Shown one piece after another: positions 49,822 to 58,660 of a DNA stretch of 64,000 nucleotides; position 1 is the stretch's first letter; each line of letters begins with the position of its first letter. This DNA is from Pelomonas sp047654785. GTDB taxonomy: Bacteria; Pseudomonadota; Gammaproteobacteria; Burkholderiales; Burkholderiaceae_C. The DNA lies in assembly GCF_047654785.1 (NCBI RefSeq), contig NZ_JASGKQ010000002.1, forward strand, positions 1-64,000, given 5' to 3'. Under the pieces are notes generated by a model. That model had not been told where the DNA came from. It saw only the letters and a list, made by a program, of their open reading frames with translations, and ran no database searches. The translations under genes were made by a program, and so were the position numbers.

Positions 49822-51954
49822 ATGCAGGCTGTCATTCAAACCGAAGCCTCAGAATGCGGTCTCGCCTGTCTGGTCATGGTGCTTCGCCATCACGGCCAAG
49901 CCCTTGAGCTGATGGACCTGCGCAGGCAGTTCGGTGCCAGCCTCAAGGGACAAACGTTGAAATGCCTCATGCAGTCGGCCGGCAGCTTGGGGCTCAACTG
50001 CCGGCCGCTGAAGCTGACGCTGGAGCATCTGGGGCAACTGAAGCTCCCCTGCATCCTGCACTGGGACATGAACCATTTCGTCGTGCTGAAGCAGGTTGGC
50101 CGGCGAAGCATCACCCTGCTCGACCCCGCCGTCGGCGAGCGCCGGATGCCGCTGGCCGAGGTGTCACGCCATTTCACCGGCGTCGCGCTGGAGCTGAGCC
50201 CCAGCGCCGAATTCAAGCCCCAGGCACCCGCCCCGCGCGTGAGCCTGTCGGCGCTGACCGGCAAGGTCACCGGCCTGAAGCGCTCGCTGCTGCAAATCTT
50301 CGGCGTCGCGGCCGTGCTGGAGTTGTTCGCCATCGTCGCGCCGCTGTTGCAGCAGATGGTCGTGGACGAAGTGCTGACCTCGGGCGACCGCGACCTGCTG
50401 ACCGTGCTGGCGCTGGGCTTCGGCCTGCTGCTGCTCGTGCAGACGCTGATCGGCCTGGCGCGCTCGTGGATGGTGATCGTGCTGAGCCAGTCGCTGGCCC
50501 TGCAGTGGGCCGGCAATGTCTTCGCCCATCTCGTGAAGCTGCCGGTCGCCTTCTTCGAGCTGCGCCACCTGGGCGACATCACCTCGCGCTTCGGCGCCGT
50601 GCAGGCGATCCAGAAGACGCTGACCACCGCCGTCATCGAAGCGGTGCTGGATGGGCTGATGGCGGTGGCGGCGCTGGTGATGATGCTGATTTACGCCCCG
50701 ACGCTGGCGGCCGTGACCGTGGGCGCGGTCGCGCTGTATGGCCTGCTGCGCTGGGCGTCCTACGCGCCGTTTCGCAACGCGGCGGCCGAGCGGCTGGTGG
50801 TGGCGGCGCGGGAGAACACGCATTTCCTGGAGACGCTGCGGGCGATGACGCCGCTCAAGCTCTTCGGCCGCGAGCAGGAGCGCCGCGCGCGCTGGCAGAA
50901 CCTGCTCGTCGAGGTGCAGAACCGCGACCTGCGCACGGCGCGGATGGGCATGGGCTTTTCCACCGCCAGCACCTTCATCTTCGGGCTGGAGAACCTGCTG
51001 GTGCTGTGGCTGGGGGCGCGGCTCATCATGGGCGGCCTGGCCGGCGGCGGCGCGAGTTCCGGCGCGGGCATGACGGTGGGCATGCTGTTCGCCTTCCTGG
51101 CCTACAAGGGCCAGTTCTCGGGGCGCGTGTCGGCGCTCATCAATTACGCGGTGGATTTGAAGATGCTGGGCCTGCATGCCGAGCGGCTGGCCGACATTTG
51201 CCTGGAACCCCCCGAGAAGGACGAGCTGCCGCACAACGACCTCGCGCACCTGCCGCCCGGCATCGAGCTGCGCGGCGTGAGCTTCCGCTACGGCGAGGGC
51301 GAGCCGTGGGTGCTGAAGGACGCGGACTTCAGCATCGCGGCCGGCGAGAGCGTGGCGGTCGTCGGCGCGTCGGGCGCGGGCAAGACGACGCTGCTGAAGA
51401 TCGCGCTGGGGCTGCTGCAGCCCACCGAGGGCGAGGTGCTGTACGGCGGGCAGCCGGTGCGGCACCTGGGCATCGCCAACTTCCGGCGCCAGATCGGCAC
51501 CGTGATGCAGGAGGACGTGCTGCTGACCGGCAGCCTGGCCGACAACATCGCCTTCTTCGACGTGCAGCCCGACCCCGCGCGGGTGGAGGCCTGCGCGCGC
51601 ATGGCGCAGCTGCACGAGGACATCGCCCGCATGCCGATGGGCTACCAGACGCTGGTGGGCGACCTGGGCTCGGGGCTGTCGGGCGGGCAGAAGCAGCGGC
51701 TGCTGCTGGCGCGCGCGCTGTACAAGCAGCCGCGCGTGCTGGCGCTGGACGAGGCGACCAGCCACCTGGACCTGGGCAACGAGCGCGCGGTGACGGCGGC
51801 CATCGCGCACATGCGGCTCACCCGCCTCGTCATCGCCCACCGGCCCGAGACGATCGCCGGCGCGCAGCGCGTGGTGCAGATCAAGGCCGGGAAGGTCGTC
51901 GCGGTGGCCCGGGTCATGACGGGCTCGCCCGACGCGCAGGCCGTGCCTGCCTGA
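49822..51954 (+). CDS. Peptidase-C39 bacteriocin-processing ABC transporter
   Basis: 710-residue combined protease/exporter. C39 peptidase domain at 1 to about 125 with catalytic C12 in ASECGLACL, H85 in MNHFVVL and D101 in LLDPAVG; Q6 supplies the oxyanion hole. ABC membrane domain about 155-445 and ATPase about 480-690 with Walker A GASGAGKTT (515-523), signature LSGGQKQR, and Walker B RVLALDEATSHLD. ATG at 49822 lies 6 bases after the previous stop and directly before the peptidase; the upstream open frame overlaps the previous gene. It removes the double-glycine leader and exports the peptide with the HlyD protein. GC rises to about 70% from within this gene. Confidence 0.93.
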   Translation: MQAVIQTEASECGLACLVMVLRHHGQALELMDLRRQFGASLKGQTLKCLMQSAGSLGLNCRPLKLTLEHLGQLKLPCILHWDMNHFVVLKQVGRRSITLLDPAVGERRMPLAEVSRHFTGVALELSPSAEFKPQAPAPRVSLSALTGKVTGLKRSLLQIFGVAAVLELFAIVAPLLQQMVVDEVLTSGDRDLLTVLALGFGLLLLVQTLIGLARSWMVIVLSQSLALQWAGNVFAHLVKLPVAFFELRHLGDITSRFGAVQAIQKTLTTAVIEAVLDGLMAVAALVMMLIYAPTLAAVTVGAVALYGLLRWASYAPFRNAAAERLVVAARENTHFLETLRAMTPLKLFGREQERRARWQNLLVEVQNRDLRTARMGMGFSTASTFIFGLENLLVLWLGARLIMGGLAGGGASSGAGMTVGMLFAFLAYKGQFSGRVSALINYAVDLKMLGLHAERLADICLEPPEKDELPHNDLAHLPPGIELRGVSFRYGEGEPWVLKDADFSIAAGESVAVVGASGAGKTTLLKIALGLLQPTEGEVLYGGQPVRHLGIANFRRQIGTVMQEDVLLTGSLADNIAFFDVQPDPARVEACARMAQLHEDIARMPMGYQTLVGDLGSGLSGGQKQRLLLARALYKQPRVLALDEATSHLDLGNERAVTAAIAHMRLTRLVIAHRPETIAGAQRVVQIKAGKVVAVARVMTGSPDAQAVPA

Positions 51955-51985
51955 CGACGCGCTGCCGACGCTCAAGAGGCGCGCG

Positions 51986-52777
51986 TCAGGGCTCCTGAGG
52001 GTCCAGCCGCCTGGCCCGCGCCAGCCGCCAGGCGTCTTCGGGCGCGGTGAAGACCTGCTCGGCCGTCGTGCCGGTCTCGCGGCCCCGGGCGTCGATGGCG
52101 ATGCGCTTGTCGAACACGTAGCACTCGCCCTGCCAGTCGTCCGCGGCGCCGGGGAAGGCCTCGAAGTAGCCCAGGATGCCGCCGTCCAGCTGCGCGACGC
52201 GCAGGCCCCGGGCCTGCATCCAGGCCGCCGTCTTCTCGCAGCGGATGCCGCCGGTGCAGTACATGGCCACCGTGCGGCCCCGCCAGGCGTCGCGGTTCGC
52301 CTCGACGCAGGCCGGGAAGTCGCGGAAGTGCACGACGCCGGGGTCGATGGCGCCGCGGAAGCGGCCGAGCCTGAACTCGAAGCTGTTGCGGTTGTCGAGC
52401 ACGAGGGTGTCCGGGTCGGCCAGCAGCTCGCGCCAGCGCTGCGGGCTGACGTGGGTGCCGGTGGCGCCGCCCTGCACGCCGGGGACGCCGAACGCGACGA
52501 TCTCGCGCTTGACCGAGACCTTGAAGCGGCTGAACGGCCGGCGCCCGCAGTCGTTGTGCTTGAAGCGCAGGCCGGCCATGCCGGGCTGCTGCAGCAGCTC
52601 CGCCTCGAGGGCGCGCACCGCGCCGGCCTCGCCGGCGATGGCCGCGCTCAGGCCCTCGCCGGCCACGAGCACGACGCCGCCCAGCCGCAGCGCGGCGCCG
52701 CGCCCGCGCAGCCAGGCGGCGAAGCCGGGCGGATCGGCCATCGGGGTGAAGCGGTAGAAGGCGCTGTGCAGGAGCAT
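51986..52777 (-). CDS. trhO: tRNA uridine 5-hydroxylase, rhodanese family
   Basis: 263-residue TrhO/YceA (UPF0176) protein that hydroxylates U34 in certain tRNAs. N-terminal acylphosphatase-like domain (SAFYRFTPMADPPGF, VVLVAGEGLSAAIAGE), the family's HNDCGRRPFSRFKVSVKREIVAFG, then a rhodanese domain with VLDNRNSFEFRLGRFRGAIDP and active-site YCTGGIRCEK near residues 187-196. ATG at 52777. It converges with the exporter gene, 31 bases between stops. Confidence 0.9.
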   Translation of the reverse strand: MLLHSAFYRFTPMADPPGFAAWLRGRGAALRLGGVVLVAGEGLSAAIAGEAGAVRALEAELLQQPGMAGLRFKHNDCGRRPFSRFKVSVKREIVAFGVPGVQGGATGTHVSPQRWRELLADPDTLVLDNRNSFEFRLGRFRGAIDPGVVHFRDFPACVEANRDAWRGRTVAMYCTGGIRCEKTAAWMQARGLRVAQLDGGILGYFEAFPGAADDWQGECYVFDKRIAIDARGRETGTTAEQVFTAPEDAWRLARARRLDPQEP

Positions 52778-52867
52778 GGCGGCGGATTGTCGGCCCGTAC
52801 ACTGCCGGCCCCCGAACCGATCCCCACGCGTCCAGCGCCGCAGCCGTCGGGCGGCGGGGTCCATGCC

Positions 52868-53731
52868 ATGTCCGACCGCCTCAAAGTCCTGCCCCAGTAC
52901 CTGATGCCCAAGCAGGCGATGACGCGCCTGGCCGGGCGCATCGCGTCCCGGCCGCTGGGCGGCGTGACGACGGCGGCGATCCGCCGCTTCGTCGCGCGCT
53001 ACGGCGTGGACATGGCCGAGGCGGCCGAGCCGGACATCACGGCCTACAAGACCTTCAACGACTTCTTCACCCGCGCGCTCAAGGCCGGCGCGCGGCCGCT
53101 GGCGGACGCGCCGCTGGTCTGCCCGGTGGACGGCGCGATCAGCCAGGTGGGCCGCATCGAGGGCGACCAGGTCTTCCAGGCCAAGGGCCAGTCCTTCACG
53201 ACGGCGGCGCTGGTCGGCGGCGACGCGCGGCTGGCCGCGCGCTTCCGGGACGGCCTGTTCGCCAACCTCTACCTGAGCCCGCGGGACTACCACCGCATCC
53301 ACATGCCCGCCGCCGGCCGGCTGGTGCGCATGGTGCACGTGCCGGGCGCGCTGTTCTCGGTGAACCCGACGACGGCGCGCGGCGTGCCGGGCCTGTTCGC
53401 GCGCAACGAGCGCGTGGTGTGCGTGTTCGACGACGACGACCTCGGCCGCTGGGTGCTGGTGCTGGTGGGCGCCACCATCGTCGGCAGCATGGCCACCGTC
53501 TGGCACGGCCGCATCCGGCGCGAGGGCCCCGTGCGCGAGTGGGACTACGCGCCCGGCCAGGTCGCGCTGGCCCAGGGCGACGAGATGGGCCGCTTCCTGC
53601 TGGGCTCCACGGTGGTGATGCTGTTCGAGCGCAGCGCGCTGCGGTTCAACCCGGCCTGGCGGCCCGGCGGCGCGGTCCGCATGGGCGAAGCGATGGCCGG
53701 ATGGCCGGCCGAGGCCACAATCCGGCGCTGA
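52868..53731 (+). CDS. psd: Phosphatidylserine decarboxylase proenzyme
   Basis: 287-residue enzyme that converts phosphatidylserine to phosphatidylethanolamine at the inner membrane. Landmarks: YKTFNDFFTRALKAGARP, VCPVDGAISQVGRI with the active-site Asp, LYLSPRDYHRIHMPAAG, and the self-cleavage LGST motif (FLLGSTVV, near residue 253) whose serine becomes the pyruvoyl group. Length fits the proteobacterial type. ATG at 52868; the longer open frame upstream overlaps trhO and is not psd. trpS starts 28 bases after it. Confidence 0.95.
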   Translation: MSDRLKVLPQYLMPKQAMTRLAGRIASRPLGGVTTAAIRRFVARYGVDMAEAAEPDITAYKTFNDFFTRALKAGARPLADAPLVCPVDGAISQVGRIEGDQVFQAKGQSFTTAALVGGDARLAARFRDGLFANLYLSPRDYHRIHMPAAGRLVRMVHVPGALFSVNPTTARGVPGLFARNERVVCVFDDDDLGRWVLVLVGATIVGSMATVWHGRIRREGPVREWDYAPGQVALAQGDEMGRFLLGSTVVMLFERSALRFNPAWRPGGAVRMGEAMAGWPAEATIRR

Positions 53732-53759
53732 ACTCCTGCCCAGCCTGCCTGCCCCGCCC

Positions 53760-55040
53760 ATGTCCCACCGCGTCCTGACCGGCATCACCACCACCGGCAC
53801 CCTGCACCTCGGCAACTACGTCGGCGCCATCCGCCCGGCCATCGCCGCCAGCCGCGCGCCCGGCGTGGAGAGCTTCTACTTCATGGCCGACTTCCACGCG
53901 CTGATCAAGTGCGACGAGCCGGACCGCCTCGCGCGCTCCAGCCGCGCCATCGCCGCCACCTGGCTGGCCGCCGGGCTGGACCCGGCCCGCGTGACGCTGT
54001 ACCGCCAGAGCGACATCCCCGAGATCCCCGAGCTGACCTGGCTGCTGACCTGCGTGACCGCCAAGGGCCAGATGAACCGCGCCCACGCCTACAAGGCCGC
54101 GGTGGACGCGGCGGTGGCGGCCGGCGAGGAGCCGGACGCCCACGTCAGCATGGGCCTGTTCAGCTACCCGGTGCTGATGGCGGCCGACATCCTGATGTTC
54201 AACGCCCACCGCGTGCCCGTCGGCAAGGACCAGGTGCAGCACATCGAGATGACGCGCGACATCGCGCAGCGCTTCAACCACCTGTACGGCCGGGAGTTCT
54301 TCGTGCTGCCGGAGGCGCAGGTGGACGCCGAGATGGAGCTGCTGCCCGGCCTGGACGGCCGCAAGATGAGCAAGAGCTACGACAACGTGATCCCGCTCTT
54401 CGAGGGCGGCGCCGCGGCGCTGAAGGACGCGGTGGCGCGCATCGTCACCGACAGCAAGCTGCCCGGCGAGCCCAAGGTGCCGGAGGGCCAGACGCTGGTC
54501 ACGCTGTACGACGCCTTCGCCACGCCGGCGCAGCGCGCCGCCTTCCGCGCGGCGCTGCGCGGCGGCCTGGGCTGGGGCGAGGCCAAGCAGCAGCTGGTGG
54601 CGTTGATCGAGGGCGAGATCGGCCCGATGCGCGCGCGCTACGACGCGCTGATGGCCCACCCGGAGCAGCTCGAGGCCATCCTGCAGGACGGCGCCCGCCG
54701 CGCCCGCGCGATCGCCACGCCCTTCCTGCAGGCGCTGCGCGCCGCCGTGGGCCTGCGCCCCTACACCGACACGGCCGCCACCGCCGCGGCCAAGGCCCAG
54801 AAGGCCGCGCTGCCGGTGTTCAAGCAGTACCGCGAGGCGGACGGCCGGTTCTATTTCAAGCTGCTGGCCGCCGACGGCACGCTGCTGCTGCAGAGCAGCG
54901 GCTTCGAGCAGGGCCGCGACGCCGGCCAGTGGGTGGCCCGGCTCAAGCGCGAGGGCCTGGCGGACGGCGCGCCGGTGCGGCGCGAGGCGGCCGACGCCGA
55001 CATCGCCGCCGCGCTGGCCGCGCTGCGCGACGCGGCCTGA
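53760..55040 (+). CDS. trpS: Tryptophan--tRNA ligase with C-terminal extension
   Basis: 426-residue class I synthetase. HIGH-type motif TGTLHLGNYVG (residues 12-22), DFHALIK, NRAHAYKAAV, GKDQVQHIEMTRDIAQRFN, and KMSKS at about residues 202-206. Residues 345-426 are an extension: KQYREADGRFYFKLLAADGTLLLQSSGFEQGRDAGQWVAR resembles a single YegP/DUF1508 unit, which is not part of the E. coli enzyme. The start fits the family, and psd lies directly upstream. Confidence 0.94.
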   Translation: MSHRVLTGITTTGTLHLGNYVGAIRPAIAASRAPGVESFYFMADFHALIKCDEPDRLARSSRAIAATWLAAGLDPARVTLYRQSDIPEIPELTWLLTCVTAKGQMNRAHAYKAAVDAAVAAGEEPDAHVSMGLFSYPVLMAADILMFNAHRVPVGKDQVQHIEMTRDIAQRFNHLYGREFFVLPEAQVDAEMELLPGLDGRKMSKSYDNVIPLFEGGAAALKDAVARIVTDSKLPGEPKVPEGQTLVTLYDAFATPAQRAAFRAALRGGLGWGEAKQQLVALIEGEIGPMRARYDALMAHPEQLEAILQDGARRARAIATPFLQALRAAVGLRPYTDTAATAAAKAQKAALPVFKQYREADGRFYFKLLAADGTLLLQSSGFEQGRDAGQWVARLKREGLADGAPVRREAADADIAAALAALRDAA

Positions 55041-55067
55041 CGCGCGCGGCCCGGCGCCCTCAAGCTC

Positions 55068-55985
55068 TCAGCCGGACCAGTAGCCCGCGCGCCCGTAGTG
55101 CGTGCGCAGGTGCTCCACCCACAGCCGCGTGCGCAGCGGCAGGTGGCGCGACTGCGGGAACACCGCGTAGATGCCGTTGGGCGGCGCGGCGAAGTCGTCC
55201 AGCACGCTGACCAGCCGCCCGGCCGCCAGGTCGGCCTCCACCTCCCAGGTGCTGCGCCAGGCCAGGCCCAGGCCCGCGACGCACCAGTCGTGCAGCACCT
55301 GGCCGTCGCTGCAGTCGAGCCGGCCCTGCATGCGGGTTTCCGGCCGCAGGTACTGCACGCTGCCGTCGATGCGGAACGCCCAGCCGCGCACCTGGCTGGC
55401 CTCGGAGCTGAGCGTCAGGCAGGCGTGGCGCGCCAGGTCGTCCGGGTGCCGGGGCACGCCGGCGCGCCGGAGGTAGGCCGGCGCGGCCACGCACAGCCGC
55501 CGGTTGTCGGCCAGCCGGGTGCTGACGAGGCTGGAGTCCGGCAGATCGCCCACGCGCACCGCACAGTCGTAGCCTTCGTGGACGATGTCCACGACGCGGT
55601 CGCTGAGGTTCAGCGACAGGCTCAGCTCCGCGTGCTCGGCCAGGAAGCCCGGCACCAGCGGCGCCACGTGGCGGCGACCGAAGCCGGCCGGCGCCGTGAC
55701 GCGCAGGTGGCCGCTGGCCTTCAGCCCGCCGGCGCTCACCGCGGCCTCCGCGTCCGCCAGCTGCGCGACCAGGCGCTGGCAGTCCTCCAGGAAGGCCTGG
55801 CCCTCGGGCGTCAGCGTCAGCCGCCGCGTGGTGCGCAGCATCAGCTTCACGCCCAGCCGCGCCTCCAGCGCGTCCATGCGCCGGCCCATGACGGCCGGCG
55901 CCACCCCTTCCGCCTGGGCCGCCGCCGTCAGGCTGCCCTTGGCCGCGACGAGGACGAAGGACTCGATCTGCTTGAGCTTGTCCAT
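55068..55985 (-). CDS. LysR-family transcriptional regulator
   Basis: 305-residue regulator, CrgA-like subgroup. N-terminal helix-turn-helix (IESFVLVAAKGSLTAAAQAEGVAPAVMGRRMDALEARLG, about 6-45), then a substrate-binding region with LRVTAPAGFGRRHVAPLVPGF and VAVRVGDLPDSSLVS. ATG at 55985 begins with the usual MDKLKQIESF; an upstream extension adds unrelated residues. Divergent from glcB over 156 bases, so control of malate synthase is a natural guess; the effector is unknown. Confidence 0.9.
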   Translation of the reverse strand: MDKLKQIESFVLVAAKGSLTAAAQAEGVAPAVMGRRMDALEARLGVKLMLRTTRRLTLTPEGQAFLEDCQRLVAQLADAEAAVSAGGLKASGHLRVTAPAGFGRRHVAPLVPGFLAEHAELSLSLNLSDRVVDIVHEGYDCAVRVGDLPDSSLVSTRLADNRRLCVAAPAYLRRAGVPRHPDDLARHACLTLSSEASQVRGWAFRIDGSVQYLRPETRMQGRLDCSDGQVLHDWCVAGLGLAWRSTWEVEADLAAGRLVSVLDDFAAPPNGIYAVFPQSRHLPLRTRLWVEHLRTHYGRAGYWSG

Positions 55986-56141
55986 GCCGGGATTGTGCTG
56001 TGCCGCCCGCCCAAAGTTAGGCATTCAGCGCCCGATTCGTGCATTCCAGTCACAGATGAATGGCATGCGCGGCTGCGAATCGCGCGCCCGCCCGGCGGCA
56101 AGATGGCGGCAATGCCACTCTCGTCCGTCCAGGAGACCGCC

Positions 56142-58331
56142 ATGTCCCGCACCTCCCTCCACCGCCTGCAGGTCGATGCCGACCTGGCCCGCTTCATCGA
56201 CACCGAGGTGCTGCCCGGCACCGGCGTCGCGCCCGGCGCGTTCTGGGCCGGCTTCTCGGCCATCGCGCACGAGCTGGCACCCAAGAACCGCGCGCTGCTG
56301 GCCGAGCGCGACCGCCTGCAGGCCGAGCTGGATGCCTGGCACCAGGCGCACCCCGGCCCGATCACGGACATGCCGGCCTACCAGGCCTTCCTGAAGCGCA
56401 TCGGCTACCTCGTCGAGCCGCCCGCGCAGGTGCGGGCCAGCACGGCGAATGTCGATGCCGAGCTGGCGCAGCAGGCCGGCCCGCAGCTGGTGGTGCCCAT
56501 CCTGAACGCCCGCTACGCGCTGAACGCCGCCAACGCGCGCTGGGGCTCGCTGTACGACGCGCTGTACGGCACCGACGCCATCCCCGAGGCCGACGGCGCG
56601 ACGCGCGCGGGTGCCTACAACCCGGTGCGCGGCGCCAAGGTCATCGCCGTCGCCCGCCGGGTGCTGGACCAGGCCGCGCCGCTGGCGCAGGGCTCGCACG
56701 CGGACGCGACCGGCTACCGCGTCGAGGGCGGCCGGCTCGCCGTCACGCTGGCCTCCGGCGCGACGACCGGCCTGCAAGACCCGGCCGCCTTCGCCGGCTA
56801 CCAGGGCGACGCCGCCGCGCCGAGCAGCGTGCTGCTGGTCCACCACGGCCTGCACCTGGACATCCGCATCGACCGCAGCACCGCCATCGGCAAGAGCGAC
56901 CCGGCCGGCGTCGCCGACGTGGTGCTCGAAGCGGCGCTCTCCACCATCCTCGACCTGGAGGACTCGGTGGCCGCCGTGGACGCCGAGGACAAGCTGCTGG
57001 CCTACCGCAACTGGCTGGGCATCCAGCTGGGCACGCTGACCGAGGAAGTCGCCAAGGGCGGCAGCAGCTTCACGCGCCGCCTGAACCCCGACCGCGCCTA
57101 CACCGCGCCGAACGGCGGCACGCTCACGCTGCACGGCCGCTCGCTGATGTTCGTGCGCAATGTCGGCCACCTGATGACCAACCCGGCCATCCTGCTGGAC
57201 GACGGCAGCGAGATCCCCGAGGGCATCATGGACGCGGTCGTCACGACGACCATCGCGATGCACGACCTGAAGCGCCGCGAAGGACTGAAAAACAGCCGCA
57301 CGGGCTCGGTCTACATCGTCAAGCCCAAGATGCACGGCCCGGCCGAAGTGGCCTTCGCCACCGAGCTGTTCACCCGCGTCGAGCAACTGCTGGGCTTGGC
57401 CGACAGCACGGTCAAGCTGGGCATCATGGACGAGGAGCGCCGCACCTCGGTCAACCTGAAGGCCTGCATCGCCGCCGCGGCCAGCCGCGTGGCCTTCATC
57501 AACACCGGCTTCCTGGACCGCACCGGCGACGAGATACACACCGCGATGCGCGCCGGCCCGATGCTGCGCAAGGGCGACATGAAGACGACGCCGTGGATCC
57601 AGGCCTACGAGCGCTGCAACGTGCTGACCGGCCTGGCCTGCGGCCTGCGCGGCCGCGCGCAGATCGGCAAGGGCATGTGGGCCATGCCCGACCTGATGGC
57701 CGCGATGCTGGAGCAGAAGATCGCCCACCCCAAGGCGGGCGCCAACACCGCCTGGGTGCCCTCGCCGACGGCCGCGACGCTGCATGCGCTGCACTACCAC
57801 CAGGTCGACGTGGCCGCCGTGCAGCAGGCGTTGGAGCAGGTGGATCTCGATGCCGAACGCGAGGCTTTGCTGAACGCGCTACTGACCATCCCCGTCGCGC
57901 CCCGGGCCGACTGGACGCCCGAGCAGCGCCAGCAGGAGCTGGACAACAACGTGCAGGGCATCCTGGGCTACGTGGTGCGCTGGATCGACCAGGGGGTGGG
58001 CTGCTCCAAGGTGCCCGACATCAACGGCGTGGGCCTGATGGAAGACCGCGCGACGCTGCGCATCAGCAGCCAGCACATCGCCAACTGGCTGCGCCACGGC
58101 GTGGTGTCGGCCGAGCAGGTGCGCGAAACCTTCACGCGCATGGCGCAGGTGGTGGACGGGCAGAACGCGGGCGACCCGGCTTATCAGTCACTCGCCGCCA
58201 ACCCGCAAGGCGCGGCCATGCAGGCGGCGCTGGACCTGGTGTTCAAGGGGGAGGCCCAGCCGAACGGGTATACGGAGCCGTTGTTGCATGGGTGGAGGTT
58301 GAGGGTGAAGGGCGACACATCGCGCACTTGA
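56142..58331 (+). CDS. glcB: Malate synthase G
   Basis: 729-residue glyoxylate-cycle enzyme condensing glyoxylate and acetyl-CoA to malate. Type G size; TILDLEDSVAAVDAEDK near residue 270, SLMFVRNVGHLM, the acidic pocket GIMDEERRTSVNLKACI, and SPTAATLHALHYH near 545. GGAG lies 8 bases upstream of ATG 56142. The C-terminus continues past the family's YTEPLLH for 13 residues. A long upstream open frame runs antisense to the LysR gene and was not used. Confidence 0.95.
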   Translation: MSRTSLHRLQVDADLARFIDTEVLPGTGVAPGAFWAGFSAIAHELAPKNRALLAERDRLQAELDAWHQAHPGPITDMPAYQAFLKRIGYLVEPPAQVRASTANVDAELAQQAGPQLVVPILNARYALNAANARWGSLYDALYGTDAIPEADGATRAGAYNPVRGAKVIAVARRVLDQAAPLAQGSHADATGYRVEGGRLAVTLASGATTGLQDPAAFAGYQGDAAAPSSVLLVHHGLHLDIRIDRSTAIGKSDPAGVADVVLEAALSTILDLEDSVAAVDAEDKLLAYRNWLGIQLGTLTEEVAKGGSSFTRRLNPDRAYTAPNGGTLTLHGRSLMFVRNVGHLMTNPAILLDDGSEIPEGIMDAVVTTTIAMHDLKRREGLKNSRTGSVYIVKPKMHGPAEVAFATELFTRVEQLLGLADSTVKLGIMDEERRTSVNLKACIAAAASRVAFINTGFLDRTGDEIHTAMRAGPMLRKGDMKTTPWIQAYERCNVLTGLACGLRGRAQIGKGMWAMPDLMAAMLEQKIAHPKAGANTAWVPSPTAATLHALHYHQVDVAAVQQALEQVDLDAEREALLNALLTIPVAPRADWTPEQRQQELDNNVQGILGYVVRWIDQGVGCSKVPDINGVGLMEDRATLRISSQHIANWLRHGVVSAEQVRETFTRMAQVVDGQNAGDPAYQSLAANPQGAAMQAALDLVFKGEAQPNGYTEPLLHGWRLRVKGDTSRT

Positions 58332-58660
58332 CTTGTGATGCTCCAGACCATCTGTAGCAAGGCAAATCGTTACCAAAGCACAACACCATTCCTAGCCCGA
58401 GCGTGCTCTTTGGGTCCATGGGCAGGTGAGGCCTGCAACGTCCTGCAGCGGGCAGGCCATTGATTCACAAAGGATTTCTCAATCCGGCGGGCGCCTACAT
58501 CATTTGCCACACACTGCAAGCCAAGGGTATCCCTTGGGCGCCTGATTCTGGCCCAACCGACACTCAACGCGTATCGCCCTCCGCTTGCTCGTGACGGTCC
58601 ACTAGGCCGTTGCGGCAGGGATGGCACCTTCAAAGTCTTATCTCTTTTGGAGCGAATCTC
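58332..58660. other. Intergenic region before the Oar-like receptor gene
   Basis: 329 bases without a convincing gene. It holds a perfect 7-bp dyad with a 3-base spacer (CCAAGGG-TAT-CCCTTGG, 58521-58537), which could be an operator, and a GGAG ribosome site at 58649-58652 before the next gene. I could not identify promoter boxes with confidence. Confidence 0.4.

Noticed and set aside
55098..56141. N-terminal extension of malate synthase G
   Set aside because: This part is antisense to a clear LysR gene, and the family start and ribosome site are at 56142.
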